Of a DNA stretch of 64,000 nucleotides, positions 51,186 through 59,715 are shown one piece after another. Numbering within the stretch: the first letter of the stretch is position 1; the number at the start of each line of letters is the position of its first letter. The stretch comes from Rhodospirillaceae bacterium UBA6219 (GTDB taxonomy: Bacteria; Pseudomonadota; Alphaproteobacteria; Rhodospirillales; Magnetospirillaceae): positions 62,001 through 126,000 of the forward strand of contig DISD01000103.1 of assembly GCA_002435715.1 (NCBI GenBank), written 5' to 3'. The position numbers and the translations under genes were made by a program. Under the pieces are notes generated by a model. It did not search any database. It saw only the letters and a program-made list of their open reading frames with translations, and was not told the DNA's origin.

Positions 51186-53027
51186 TCAGTCCAGTTCGAA
51201 GGCGTTCTTGTAATCCAGCTTCAAGGACGGGTCCTGGTCTTCCTTTTTCAGGAAGCAATTGCCGACGGTCAGCACCTCGATCTCGCTGCCCATGAAGCAG
51301 CGGAAGGCGTCTTCGGGGGTGCAGACGATGGGTTCGCCGCGCACGTTGAAGCTGGTATTGACCACCACCGGGCAGCCTGTCTTGGCCTTGAACGACGAAA
51401 TCAGCGCGTGATAGCGCGGATTGGTGTCTTCGTGCACGGTCTGGATACGGGCCGAGTAATCCACATGGGTGATGGCCGGCAGGCTGGAGCGCGGCACGTT
51501 GAGCTTGTCGATGCCGAACAGGGCGTTTTCCGCCTCGGTCATCTGGCGGCGATGCTTTTCCGCCACCGGGGCGACCAGCAGCATATAGGGGGAATCACCG
51601 TTCAGTTCGAACCACTCGGCCACGTCTTCACGCAGCACCGAAGGGGCGAAGGGACGAAAGCTTTCGCGGTACTTGACCTTCAGATTCAGTACCTTCTGCA
51701 TGCTCGGCGAACGCGGGTCGCCGAGGATGGAGCGCCCACCCAAGGCACGCGGGCCGAATTCCATGCGGCCCTGCATCCAGCCCACCGCCTTTTCGTCGGC
51801 CAGGGCCTGGGCGGTGTGTTCGATCAATTCATCGTCGGAAAGCACGGTGAAGACGGCGCCGGCTTGCTTCAGGCGGGTCTCGATGTCGTCTTGCTTCCAC
51901 ACCGGCCCCAGATAGGACCCTTTCATGGAATCCTTGCCGTTGCCGGCCACCTGACGGGGCTGGCCCTGATGGATGTGGTAGCCGGCCAAAGCCGCACCCA
52001 GGGCGCCGCCGGCATCGCCGGCCGCCGGCTGGATCCAGATATTGTCGAAGATGTTTTCGCGCAAGATCTTGCCGTTGGCGACGCAGTTCAGCGCCACACC
52101 GCCGGCCAGACACAGATTCTTGGCGCCGGTTTCCTTGCGGATGGATCGCGCCAGCTTCAGGACCACATGTTCGGTGACCTCTTGGATCGACGCCGCCATG
52201 TCCATATGGAACTGGGTCAGCGGGTCCTTATCGGCCTGACGCACGGGTTGGCCGAACAACGACGCGAACTTGTCGTTGGTCATGGTCAGGCCGGTGCAAT
52301 AGTCGAAATAGCTTTGGTCCAGATGGAACGAGCCGTCTTCCTTGACGTCGATCACCTTGTCCAACAGGGTCTGGGCGTATTTCGGTTCGCCATAAGGGGC
52401 CAGGCCCATGACCTTGTATTCACCGGAATTGACCTTGAAGCCGGTGTAATAGGTGGCGGCGGAATAGAGCAGGCCAAGAGAATGCGGGAAGTGCAGTTCC
52501 TTGTGGATTTCCAAGGAATTGCCCGAGCCCATGGCCAGGCTGGTGGTGGTCCATTCGCCCACCCCGTCCATGGTCAGCACGGCGGCGTCCTGGAACGGCG
52601 ACGGGAAGAAGGCCGATGCCGCATGGGACAGATGGTGTTCGGTGAACAGCATCTTGCCCATCCAGTCGAAGTCCTTGGCGAACTTCTTGAATTCCTTCGC
52701 CAGCAAATCCTTTTGGAACAGCTTTTCCTTCAGCCAGACCGGGATCGCCTTTTGGAACGAAGCAAAGCCCTTGGGGGCGAATGACAGATAGGTTTCCAGC
52801 AGGCGTTCGAACTTCAGGAACGGCTTGTCGTAAAAAACGACGAAGTCGATGTCGTTCAATCCGCAGCCGGTTTCGGCCAGGCAATACTCGATGGCATGCC
52901 TGGGAAAAGCCGCATCGTGCTTGATGCGGGTGAAGCGTTCTTCCTGGGCGGCGGCAATGATGCGGCCGTCCTCGATCAATGCCGCGGCGCTGTCGTGATA
53001 CAGCGCGGAAAGGCCCAGAATCTTCAC
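51186..53027 (-). CDS. O-carbamoyltransferase (NodU/CmcH family)
   Basis: A 613-residue enzyme that transfers carbamoyl from carbamoyl phosphate through carbamoyl-adenylate to a hydroxyl group. The N-terminal Kae1-like domain opens KILGLSALYHDSAAAL, has EERFTRIKHD, and HHLSHAASAFFPSPF; the C-terminal part has AGGVALNCVANGKI and EFGPRALGGRSILGDPR. It starts with GTG at 53027 preceded by AAGGA. It follows the DUF5989 and SxtJ-like genes, a trio often found together. It probably decorates the same polysaccharide. Confidence 0.92.
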   Translation of the reverse strand: MKILGLSALYHDSAAALIEDGRIIAAAQEERFTRIKHDAAFPRHAIEYCLAETGCGLNDIDFVVFYDKPFLKFERLLETYLSFAPKGFASFQKAIPVWLKEKLFQKDLLAKEFKKFAKDFDWMGKMLFTEHHLSHAASAFFPSPFQDAAVLTMDGVGEWTTTSLAMGSGNSLEIHKELHFPHSLGLLYSAATYYTGFKVNSGEYKVMGLAPYGEPKYAQTLLDKVIDVKEDGSFHLDQSYFDYCTGLTMTNDKFASLFGQPVRQADKDPLTQFHMDMAASIQEVTEHVVLKLARSIRKETGAKNLCLAGGVALNCVANGKILRENIFDNIWIQPAAGDAGGALGAALAGYHIHQGQPRQVAGNGKDSMKGSYLGPVWKQDDIETRLKQAGAVFTVLSDDELIEHTAQALADEKAVGWMQGRMEFGPRALGGRSILGDPRSPSMQKVLNLKVKYRESFRPFAPSVLREDVAEWFELNGDSPYMLLVAPVAEKHRRQMTEAENALFGIDKLNVPRSSLPAITHVDYSARIQTVHEDTNPRYHALISSFKAKTGCPVVVNTSFNVRGEPIVCTPEDAFRCFMGSEIEVLTVGNCFLKKEDQDPSLKLDYKNAFELD

Positions 53028-53044
53028 CCGCTCGTTTCCTTATC

Positions 53045-53194
53045 TTAGAACAGGGTATAGATGAACGGAGCCACCGCCGAGCCGTGGCTCAGGACGATCA
53101 GACCACCGAACAGCACCATCATCACCAAGATGGGCAGCAGCCAGAACTTCTTGCGCACGCGCATGAAGGCCCACAATTCGATCAGGAACGCCAT
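53045..53194 (-). CDS. DUF5989-family 49-residue membrane microprotein
   Basis: A 49-residue peptide with basic start MRVRKK near 11 and a hydrophobic helix at about 17-36. It ends APFIYTLF, with F44, Y46 and F49. DUF5989 peptides are usually encoded with carbamoyltransferase and SxtJ genes; their function is not established. The tail matches the FxYxxF ending of DltX exactly, as does the single-helix topology, so a carrier or relay role is worth considering. ATG 53194 has AAGGA eight bases upstream. Confidence 0.75.
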   Translation of the reverse strand: MAFLIELWAFMRVRKKFWLLPILVMMVLFGGLIVLSHGSAVAPFIYTLF

Positions 53195-53205
53195 GGATTT
53201 GGTCC

Positions 53206-53643
53206 TTAGAACTGATTTTTCATGGAAGCCGGCGCCGGGCCGGGCGGATCGCGGCTGATCCAATAGCTGGTGGCGGCAGGGTCACGCTTCAGGCGCATGG
53301 GGTCCTTGCCGGTGGCCCGCATCAGCAGGCCGACGGGAGTCACGGTCAGGAAGAACAGTAACCCCATGATCAGCGGCGTCATGATCTTGTGCAGCAGCAA
53401 ACCGAACTTGAACCAGATCAGGTTCAACGGGCGCAGCACTTTGGGAACCGTCAGTGACACCGCCAGGAAGGCAACGGCCACCGCTACCGCCCACAACCGG
53501 ACGTCACCACCCGATTTCAGCGGCAACAAGGCGACGATGGCGAAGACCACGGCGAAGACCACACCGAAGGACCGTTCCGATCCCATCTGGGCGGCGGCCG
53601 TATGGCCTTGGGTTTCCAGGACAGGAGATGATTTACCGCTCAT
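53206..53643 (-). CDS. SxtJ-like membrane protein
   Basis: A 145-residue protein with three or four hydrophobic helices and the SxtJ-like pattern GSERSFGVVF near the N-terminus, FKFGLLLHKIMTPLIMGLLFFLTVTP in the middle and a C-terminal RDPAATSYWISRD. The family is named from saxitoxin clusters but its role is unknown. It is 11 bases upstream of the DUF5989 gene, and the three genes (SxtJ, DUF5989, carbamoyltransferase) form one set. Confidence 0.75.
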   Translation of the reverse strand: MSGKSSPVLETQGHTAAAQMGSERSFGVVFAVVFAIVALLPLKSGGDVRLWAVAVAVAFLAVSLTVPKVLRPLNLIWFKFGLLLHKIMTPLIMGLLFFLTVTPVGLLMRATGKDPMRLKRDPAATSYWISRDPPGPAPASMKNQF

Positions 53644-53694
53644 GGACGACCCGTTCTAAAGCGATGCAGCCACGGTCTCTTACCATTATCAGGC

Positions 53695-54282
53695 TTAAAC
53701 GCCAATACCTGGGCGCAGGCGCTGTTCCAGCACGTCGCACAAAGAATGGCCGATCAGGATATGCATTTCCTGGATACGGGCGGTGACCGCCGAGGGAACC
53801 ACCACCAAAGGATCGGCCAGACCGTTCAATTTGCCGCCGTCGCGACCAGCCAGGGCGGCAGCGACGCAGCCCATGTCGCGGCCCACCTGCAGCGCCTTCA
53901 ACACGTTCGGCGAATTACCCGAGGTGGAAATGCCGATGATCACGTCGCCCGGACGGGCCAGCGCTTCGACCTGACGCGAAAAAATGTCGTCATAGCTGTA
54001 ATCGTTGGCGCAGGCGGTCAGGGTCGAGGTGTCGGTGGAAAGCGCGATAGCCGCCAGGGCCCGGCCGTTGACCCGATAGCGCACCACCAGTTCGGCGGCC
54101 AGATGCTGGGAATCCGCTGCCGATCCACCATTGCCGCAAAACATGATCTTGCCGCCGTTTTCCAGGCTGCGGGTGCAGGCTTCGACCAGCGCTGCAAAAG
54201 CAGCCGACACCGCATCCTTGGTTTCAGAGACGGTCTTTTCGTGTTCGACGAACTGGTCAGCCAGAAATTGGCGGGGGTCCAT
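53695..54282 (-). CDS. gmhA: Phosphoheptose isomerase (GmhA, SIS domain)
   Basis: A 195-residue SIS-domain enzyme that isomerises sedoheptulose 7-phosphate to D-glycero-D-manno-heptose 7-phosphate. FCGNGGSAADSQHLAAELVVRY and IGISTSGNSPNVLKAL are GmhA hallmarks. It is on the minus strand next to the SxtJ gene. With the HddA-like kinase (5687) and HddC-like transferase (36491) it points to a GDP- or ADP-heptose route; GmhB was not seen. Confidence 0.9.
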   Translation of the reverse strand: MDPRQFLADQFVEHEKTVSETKDAVSAAFAALVEACTRSLENGGKIMFCGNGGSAADSQHLAAELVVRYRVNGRALAAIALSTDTSTLTACANDYSYDDIFSRQVEALARPGDVIIGISTSGNSPNVLKALQVGRDMGCVAAALAGRDGGKLNGLADPLVVVPSAVTARIQEMHILIGHSLCDVLEQRLRPGIGV

Positions 54283-54303
54283 GCAGGCAGGGCTCCGTTA
54301 GAA

Positions 54304-54331
54304 AGGGCTGACCTTACCTAATGCAAGCCCT
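54304..54331 (-). terminator. Weak hairpin after the glutamate dehydrogenase gene
   Basis: On the minus strand AGGGCT (54331-54326) pairs with AGCCCT (54309-54304) over a 16-base loop and is followed by TTCT. The stem is short, so this is only a candidate for ending the long upstream transcript before gmhA. Confidence 0.3.
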
Positions 54332-54339
54332 GCCTTGTT

Positions 54340-57300
54340 TCAACCGCTATCGGCAAGACTCTTCAGCTGTCGGTTGGCGACCACCAGCATGGACAGGTCC
54401 AATCCGGCGGCGGCACGCAATTCGGCGATCAAGGCGTCGGCGCGGGCGATGTCAGCCCCGTGGGTTTCCTCCCAAGAGGTCAAGGCCTGGTCCGCGGGCA
54501 ACGCGGTGGACAGGCGCAGCACGGAATGGGTGAAGGCCCGCTGATGGGCATGCAGATCCTCGGTGGCGGCATTGATGGCCAGTTTCTGCCAATGGCTGCC
54601 CCCCACCAGGCGTTGTGCCGCCGAACGCAGCCAGCCCAGACCAAAGCGATGCCCGACCAGGAAATAAAGCCGTCCCACATCGGCGACGTTCGGGCCATGA
54701 ATGTCCGACAATTGAACGATGTCGGCGGCCGAGGCCAGAACGATCATGCGGGCCACCTTGTCGGCCAGGGCGTTGGGTGCCCCTTGGGCGACGTAATCCT
54801 GGGCCCGGGCGACGATGGTCTGCTGCGCTTCTTCCGGCAGGATGTCGGGACAGGCCTGTTCCAGGGCGGTGATGCCCGGGGCCAAGCCGGCGATGGCGGT
54901 GCTCATGTCCATGTCGGCGGGAAGCGACCGCAGCACCCAGGCGGTGGCGCGTTCCATCAAGCGGTTGGCTTCGTTCAGCAAAACGGTTTGCAGACCGGCG
55001 GGGACCAGACCGTCCAATTCTTCGATCTGGCGCCACAAATCGCGCAACCCATAGGCGTCACGGGCGACGATATAGGCGCGGGCCACCTCGCCGGCGCCAA
55101 AGCCGGTGCGGTCCATCATGTCCAGGACGAAACCGATGCCGACCCGGTTGATCATGGAATTGGTGATCGAGGTGGCGACGATTTCCCGGCGCAGACGATG
55201 GTTGCCGATCTGAGCGGCGAAACGGTCGCGCAGCGCGCTGGGGAAATAGCGTCCCAAATCGGCGGCCAGGAAGGGATCGTCGGGCAGGCTGGACGCCATC
55301 ACCGCGTCATGCAGCCAAATCTTGGCATAGGCCAGCAACACCGACAGTTCCGGCCGGGTCAGGCCCCGGCGCTTGGCGGCCCGGTCGGTCAGGGTTTCGT
55401 CGTCGGGCAGGAACTCGATGGCGCGATCCAGTCGGCCGGCCTTTTCCAACAGACGCATGAAACGGGTCTGGCCGTCCAGCAAATCGGCGCCGCCGGCTTC
55501 CATCAACGACAGTGCCTGGGTCTGCAGGTAATTGTCGCGCAGCACCAATTGCGCCACTTCGTCGGTCATGGACGCCAGCAATTGGTCGCGCTGTTTTTCC
55601 GTCATGTCGCCGGCGGCCACCACCTCGCCCAGCAGGATCTTGATGTTGACCTCGTGGTCCGAGGTGTCGACGCCGGCGGAATTATCGATGGCGTCGGTGT
55701 TCAGGCGGATGCCGTTTTGCGCCATCTCGATGCGGCCGCGTTGGGTAACGCCCAGATTGGCGCCTTCCCCCACCACGGTGGCACGGACCTGAGCACCATC
55801 GACCCGCACCGCTTCGTTGGCCCGGTCGCCCACTTCGGCGTGGCTTTCGTCATGGGCCTTGATGTAGGTGCCGATACCACCGAAGAACAGCAGGTCGACC
55901 CGGGTGGTCAGCAGGGTGCGGATCAATTCGGCCGGTGTCAGGTGGGCTTTGGTAATGCCGAAGCGTTCGGCCATCTGCGGCGTGATGGTGATGGTCTTGG
56001 CGCTGCGCGCGAACACCCCGCCACCGTCCGAGATCAGGCTGGAATCGTAATCGCCCCAGGCCTTGACCGCCTTGAACAGGCGCAGCCGTTCGCCATAAGA
56101 GGTGGTGGCGTCGGGATCGGGATCGACGAAGATGTGGGCATGGTTGAAGGCGGCGACCAGCCGGATGTGGGGGGAACACAACATGCCGTTGCCGAACACG
56201 TCGCCCGACATGTCGCCCACGCCGACCACCGTGAAGTCGTGGTTCTGAACGTCGTGGCCGAGTTCGCGGAAATGCCGCTTCACCGCCTCCCAGGCGCCGC
56301 GCGCGGTGATACCCATGCCCTTGTGGTCGTAACCCTGGCTGCCGCCCGAGGCGAAGGCGTCGCCCAGCCAGAAACCGTAATCCAGCGAGATGGCGTTGGC
56401 GGTGTCGGAGAAGGTGGCGGTGCCCTTGTCGGCGGCGACCACCAGATAGGGGTCGTCGCCGTCGCGGCGCACCACGTCGGGCGGCGGCACCACCACTCCG
56501 GCCCGCAGAGTGTCGGTGAGGTCGAGCAAACCACGGATCATCATGCTGTAGCATGCGATACCCTCGGCCTGTAGCGCCTCGCGCCCGCCCTCGGCCGGCG
56601 GCCGCTTGACCACGAAACCGCCCTTGGCGCCCATCGGAATGATGACGGCGTTCTTCACCATCTGCGCCTTCATCAGCCCCAGGATCTCGGTCCGGAAATC
56701 CTCGCGCCGGTCCGACCAGCGGATGCCGCCGCGCGCCACCCGGCCGCCCCGCAGATGCACCGCTTCGACACGCGGCGAATAGACGAAGGTTTCGACCCAG
56801 GGCGTCGGCAGCGGCAGGTCGTCGACAGCCCGGCTATCAAGCTTGAACGACAGATAGGGCTTGGGCCGGCCATCGGCGCCCGGCTGGAAGAAATTGGTGC
56901 GCAGGGTGGCGAGAACCAGATTATGGAAGCGCCGCAGGATGCGGTCGTCGTCGGCACTGACAACGGCGTCGAGCGCCTTGTCGAGAGCGATCCGCGCCGC
57001 CGCCTCGGCGTCCGGATTCGCCTTGGGGTCGAACCGGCTCCGGAACAGACGGACCAACGACTCGACGACCGCCGGATTGCCGGCCAGAGCGCGCTCGATA
57101 TAGGACTGGCTGAAGGTGATGCCGGCCTGACGCAGATATTTGGCGTAAGCGCGCAGGATCACCACGTCGCGCCAGCCCAGCCCGGCCAGCAGCACCAGCC
57201 TGTTGAAGCCGTCGTCCTCCGCGTCGCCGTCCCAGACCCGCAGGAACACGTCCTGGAAACGCTCACGCAGGTCGCCGACGTCGACGGCGGCCCCCGTCGA

Positions 57301-59154
57301 GGTCCGCATGATGAAGTCATGCAGCCAGGCGGTGCCGCCGCCTTCGAGCCGGATCTGGTGGGGCATCTCGCTGATAACCCGGAAGCCCATGTGCTCCAGC
57401 ACCGGCAGCACGTCGGACAGCGGCACAGGGTGATGGGCGTGATACAGCTTCAGCCGCGCCTCGTTCCCCGCCACCTCGGCCGGATGATACAAGTTCATGG
57501 CCACTCCGCCGACCATGACCTCGGCGATACGGTCGAGGTCGAACACCGCCACCTGGGCGCTGTGGTGCTCGCGGTAGGAGGAGGGGAAGCCCGAACCGAG
57601 GCGGCGGTACAAGGCCAGCCCCTTCTCCTCGCCATGGGCGATGGTCAGCGCCTCTTGCAGGCGATCGCCCCAGGAGCGCGCCGCATCGGCAAGCCGCGCC
57701 TCGATGTCGGCCACGGGAACGTCCGGTATGTGGCCGGGCCGGGTGCGCAGGATGAAATGCAGCCGCGCCAGCGGCGAGTCTCCGACCTGGGTGTAGTAGG
57801 CGCCGAGTTCGCCGTTGAAGGATTGTTCGAGGATGCGCTGCACGGCCAGCCGGAGGGTGGTGTCGTAGCGGTCGCGCGGCACGTAGACCAGGCACGAGAG
57901 AAAGCGCTCGAACTCATCCTTACGCAGGAAAACCGCGATACGCTGACGTTCCTGTAGGCGCAGGATGCCGAGCGCCGTGCCCAGCAGCGCATCCTCGCCG
58001 ATTTGGAACAGTTCGTCGCGCGGGTAGCCTTCCAGGATGTTGAGCAGCGCCTTTCCGTCATGGCTGGACGGGCGGAAACCGGCCCGGCGGATGACGTTGG
58101 CCACCTTGCGGCGCAGCACGGGGATCAGCTTGGGGCTGCGGGTATAGGCGACCGAGGCGAACAGGCCTATGAAGGAATGGAGGCCGGTGACGGTTCCCGC
58201 CTCGTCGAACTTCTTGACGACGACGATATCCATGGGCACCGGGCGGTGCACGGTAGCGGCCCGATCGGTCTTGGAAATCAGCAGCAGGTTCTTCTGGCGC
58301 AGGAAATCGGTCACTTCGGGCGGCATGGCCGCCAGATCCCGCCACTCCTCGAAAACCCGGACGTCGGGCAACCGCATGATGCCGAGGCCGCTGTCGGCAT
58401 CGGCCGCGATGGCGCCGCTGCCCGCGGCGGCGAAGGTGAAGCTGCGATATCCGAGGAAGGTGAAATGGTCGTCATGCAGCCAGCGCAGGAAGTCGCGCGC
58501 CTCGGCCACCTCGTCGTCGGTCAGGCCGGCCGGGGGTGTGTCGAGGCCGGCCAGCACGGCCATCACACGGTCACCCATCGGCCGCCAGCCTTCGACGGCC
58601 GCCCTCACCTCGGCCAGCACGGTGGCCAGCCTGTCCAGGATGCGCTGCTCGGCGCCGAGGGTCGATTGCCGGTCGATCTCGACATACATCAGCGATTCGA
58701 GGCGGCAGCCTTCCGTGCCCGGCTCCACGATATCGAGAAGTCGGCCCTGGGCGTCGCGCACGGCCCCGACGATGGGGTGGATGACCAGATGCACGGCAAG
58801 ATCGAGATTGGCCAGCGCCGCGGTGGTCGAATCGACCAGGAACGGCATGTCATCGTTGACGATCTCGATGACGGTATGGGGGGACTGCCAGCCATGTTCC
58901 TGGGGGCTGGGGTTGAACACCCGCATGGCGGGCTTCGCCGGGTCTCGGTGGCGGGCCAGGCCGAGCAGGGAGATGGCCGCGCCGTACAGGCTGTCCGGGT
59001 CGCGGTGGGCCATGTCCTCGGGCGCCACGTTGTCGTAGAACAGCCGCACCAGACGCGCCGCCATGGCAGCCTCGTCGGCGGCCAGCCGCTCGTCGACAAG
59101 GCGCAGCACCTGATCGACCAACTCACCCTTCAGGAACTCAAGCCGCTGCGCCAT
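54340..59154 (-). CDS. gdhB: NAD-dependent glutamate dehydrogenase, large type (GdhB)
   Basis: A 1604-residue enzyme of the 180-kDa class, converting glutamate to 2-oxoglutarate and ammonia with NAD. The N-terminal regulatory part (1-700) precedes the catalytic core; KGGFVVKRPP and GVGDMSGDVFGNGML mark the substrate and NAD domains. GGGGAGG before ATG 59154 decides the start. Codon style changes inside the gene near 56.5 kb: the 3' part uses GAA, the 5' part GAG. That may reflect recombination or an assembly junction. Confidence 0.93.
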   Translation of the reverse strand: MAQRLEFLKGELVDQVLRLVDERLAADEAAMAARLVRLFYDNVAPEDMAHRDPDSLYGAAISLLGLARHRDPAKPAMRVFNPSPQEHGWQSPHTVIEIVNDDMPFLVDSTTAALANLDLAVHLVIHPIVGAVRDAQGRLLDIVEPGTEGCRLESLMYVEIDRQSTLGAEQRILDRLATVLAEVRAAVEGWRPMGDRVMAVLAGLDTPPAGLTDDEVAEARDFLRWLHDDHFTFLGYRSFTFAAAGSGAIAADADSGLGIMRLPDVRVFEEWRDLAAMPPEVTDFLRQKNLLLISKTDRAATVHRPVPMDIVVVKKFDEAGTVTGLHSFIGLFASVAYTRSPKLIPVLRRKVANVIRRAGFRPSSHDGKALLNILEGYPRDELFQIGEDALLGTALGILRLQERQRIAVFLRKDEFERFLSCLVYVPRDRYDTTLRLAVQRILEQSFNGELGAYYTQVGDSPLARLHFILRTRPGHIPDVPVADIEARLADAARSWGDRLQEALTIAHGEEKGLALYRRLGSGFPSSYREHHSAQVAVFDLDRIAEVMVGGVAMNLYHPAEVAGNEARLKLYHAHHPVPLSDVLPVLEHMGFRVISEMPHQIRLEGGGTAWLHDFIMRTSTGAAVDVGDLRERFQDVFLRVWDGDAEDDGFNRLVLLAGLGWRDVVILRAYAKYLRQAGITFSQSYIERALAGNPAVVESLVRLFRSRFDPKANPDAEAAARIALDKALDAVVSADDDRILRRFHNLVLATLRTNFFQPGADGRPKPYLSFKLDSRAVDDLPLPTPWVETFVYSPRVEAVHLRGGRVARGGIRWSDRREDFRTEILGLMKAQMVKNAVIIPMGAKGGFVVKRPPAEGGREALQAEGIACYSMMIRGLLDLTDTLRAGVVVPPPDVVRRDGDDPYLVVAADKGTATFSDTANAISLDYGFWLGDAFASGGSQGYDHKGMGITARGAWEAVKRHFRELGHDVQNHDFTVVGVGDMSGDVFGNGMLCSPHIRLVAAFNHAHIFVDPDPDATTSYGERLRLFKAVKAWGDYDSSLISDGGGVFARSAKTITITPQMAERFGITKAHLTPAELIRTLLTTRVDLLFFGGIGTYIKAHDESHAEVGDRANEAVRVDGAQVRATVVGEGANLGVTQRGRIEMAQNGIRLNTDAIDNSAGVDTSDHEVNIKILLGEVVAAGDMTEKQRDQLLASMTDEVAQLVLRDNYLQTQALSLMEAGGADLLDGQTRFMRLLEKAGRLDRAIEFLPDDETLTDRAAKRRGLTRPELSVLLAYAKIWLHDAVMASSLPDDPFLAADLGRYFPSALRDRFAAQIGNHRLRREIVATSITNSMINRVGIGFVLDMMDRTGFGAGEVARAYIVARDAYGLRDLWRQIEELDGLVPAGLQTVLLNEANRLMERATAWVLRSLPADMDMSTAIAGLAPGITALEQACPDILPEEAQQTIVARAQDYVAQGAPNALADKVARMIVLASAADIVQLSDIHGPNVADVGRLYFLVGHRFGLGWLRSAAQRLVGGSHWQKLAINAATEDLHAHQRAFTHSVLRLSTALPADQALTSWEETHGADIARADALIAELRAAAGLDLSMLVVANRQLKSLADSG

Positions 59155-59336
59155 GCCCCCTCCCCGACGAGTCACGCGCAACGTTTCCGGACGCTCGCCG
59201 CCGGCCCCCGCGCCCGTGCATCATAGCCACACTGGCGGTTGTTGCACCACTGGCCGATTCGCTGGCGAGAACCGACTAGGCAACCCCGCCCCATGGCACT
59301 TAAAATGGTCGAACGCATAGGGGAGGCAAGGGGCGC

Positions 59337-59696
59337 ATGGACACGAGGCCGCTCGACGAAAACCCGAAAAGTTCGCTGCTTGCGCAACTGCCGCCGGAAA
59401 TCGTCGCCTCTTTCACGCCCGAGCAGCGGGCAGCCTTGTGGGATCTGTCCCACGCCCCCTCCTGGCATCGCTATCCCGTGAACCTCAGATTCGGCCTTCC
59501 ATGGTTCCACCATCGGCTTTTCGTTACCGTCGTGGCCGGCTCCGAGCGACGCAACCCCGAGCGGGCCGCCCGGGAACGAGCTCTCAACCCGTTGCTGACG
59601 TTACCCAACACGCTGTTCATGATCTCGGCGGCGGCCTTCGTCGCCGCCCTCGCCGTTTTCGTTCTCTACCTGCTGCATTTCCCGAGCGCCCGTTGA
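59337..59696 (+). CDS. Small conserved-looking membrane protein
   Basis: A 119-residue protein with a soluble N-terminal part (LPPEIVASFTPEQRAALWDL, then FGLPWFHHRLFVTVVAGSERR) and one or two C-terminal hydrophobic helices (about 88-114). No family was recognised. GGGAGG upstream and divergence from gdhB support a real gene. It is followed 19 bases later by the SpmAB-like gene and may share its transcript. Confidence 0.65.
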   Translation: MDTRPLDENPKSSLLAQLPPEIVASFTPEQRAALWDLSHAPSWHRYPVNLRFGLPWFHHRLFVTVVAGSERRNPERAARERALNPLLTLPNTLFMISAAAFVAALAVFVLYLLHFPSAR

Positions 59697-59715
59697 GCCG
59701 GCGGCCGAGCCGATC

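Noticed and set aside
54460..56574. A 704-residue open frame on the plus strand
   Set aside because: Antisense to the 3' half of gdhB; composition is that of a mirrored GC-rich gene.
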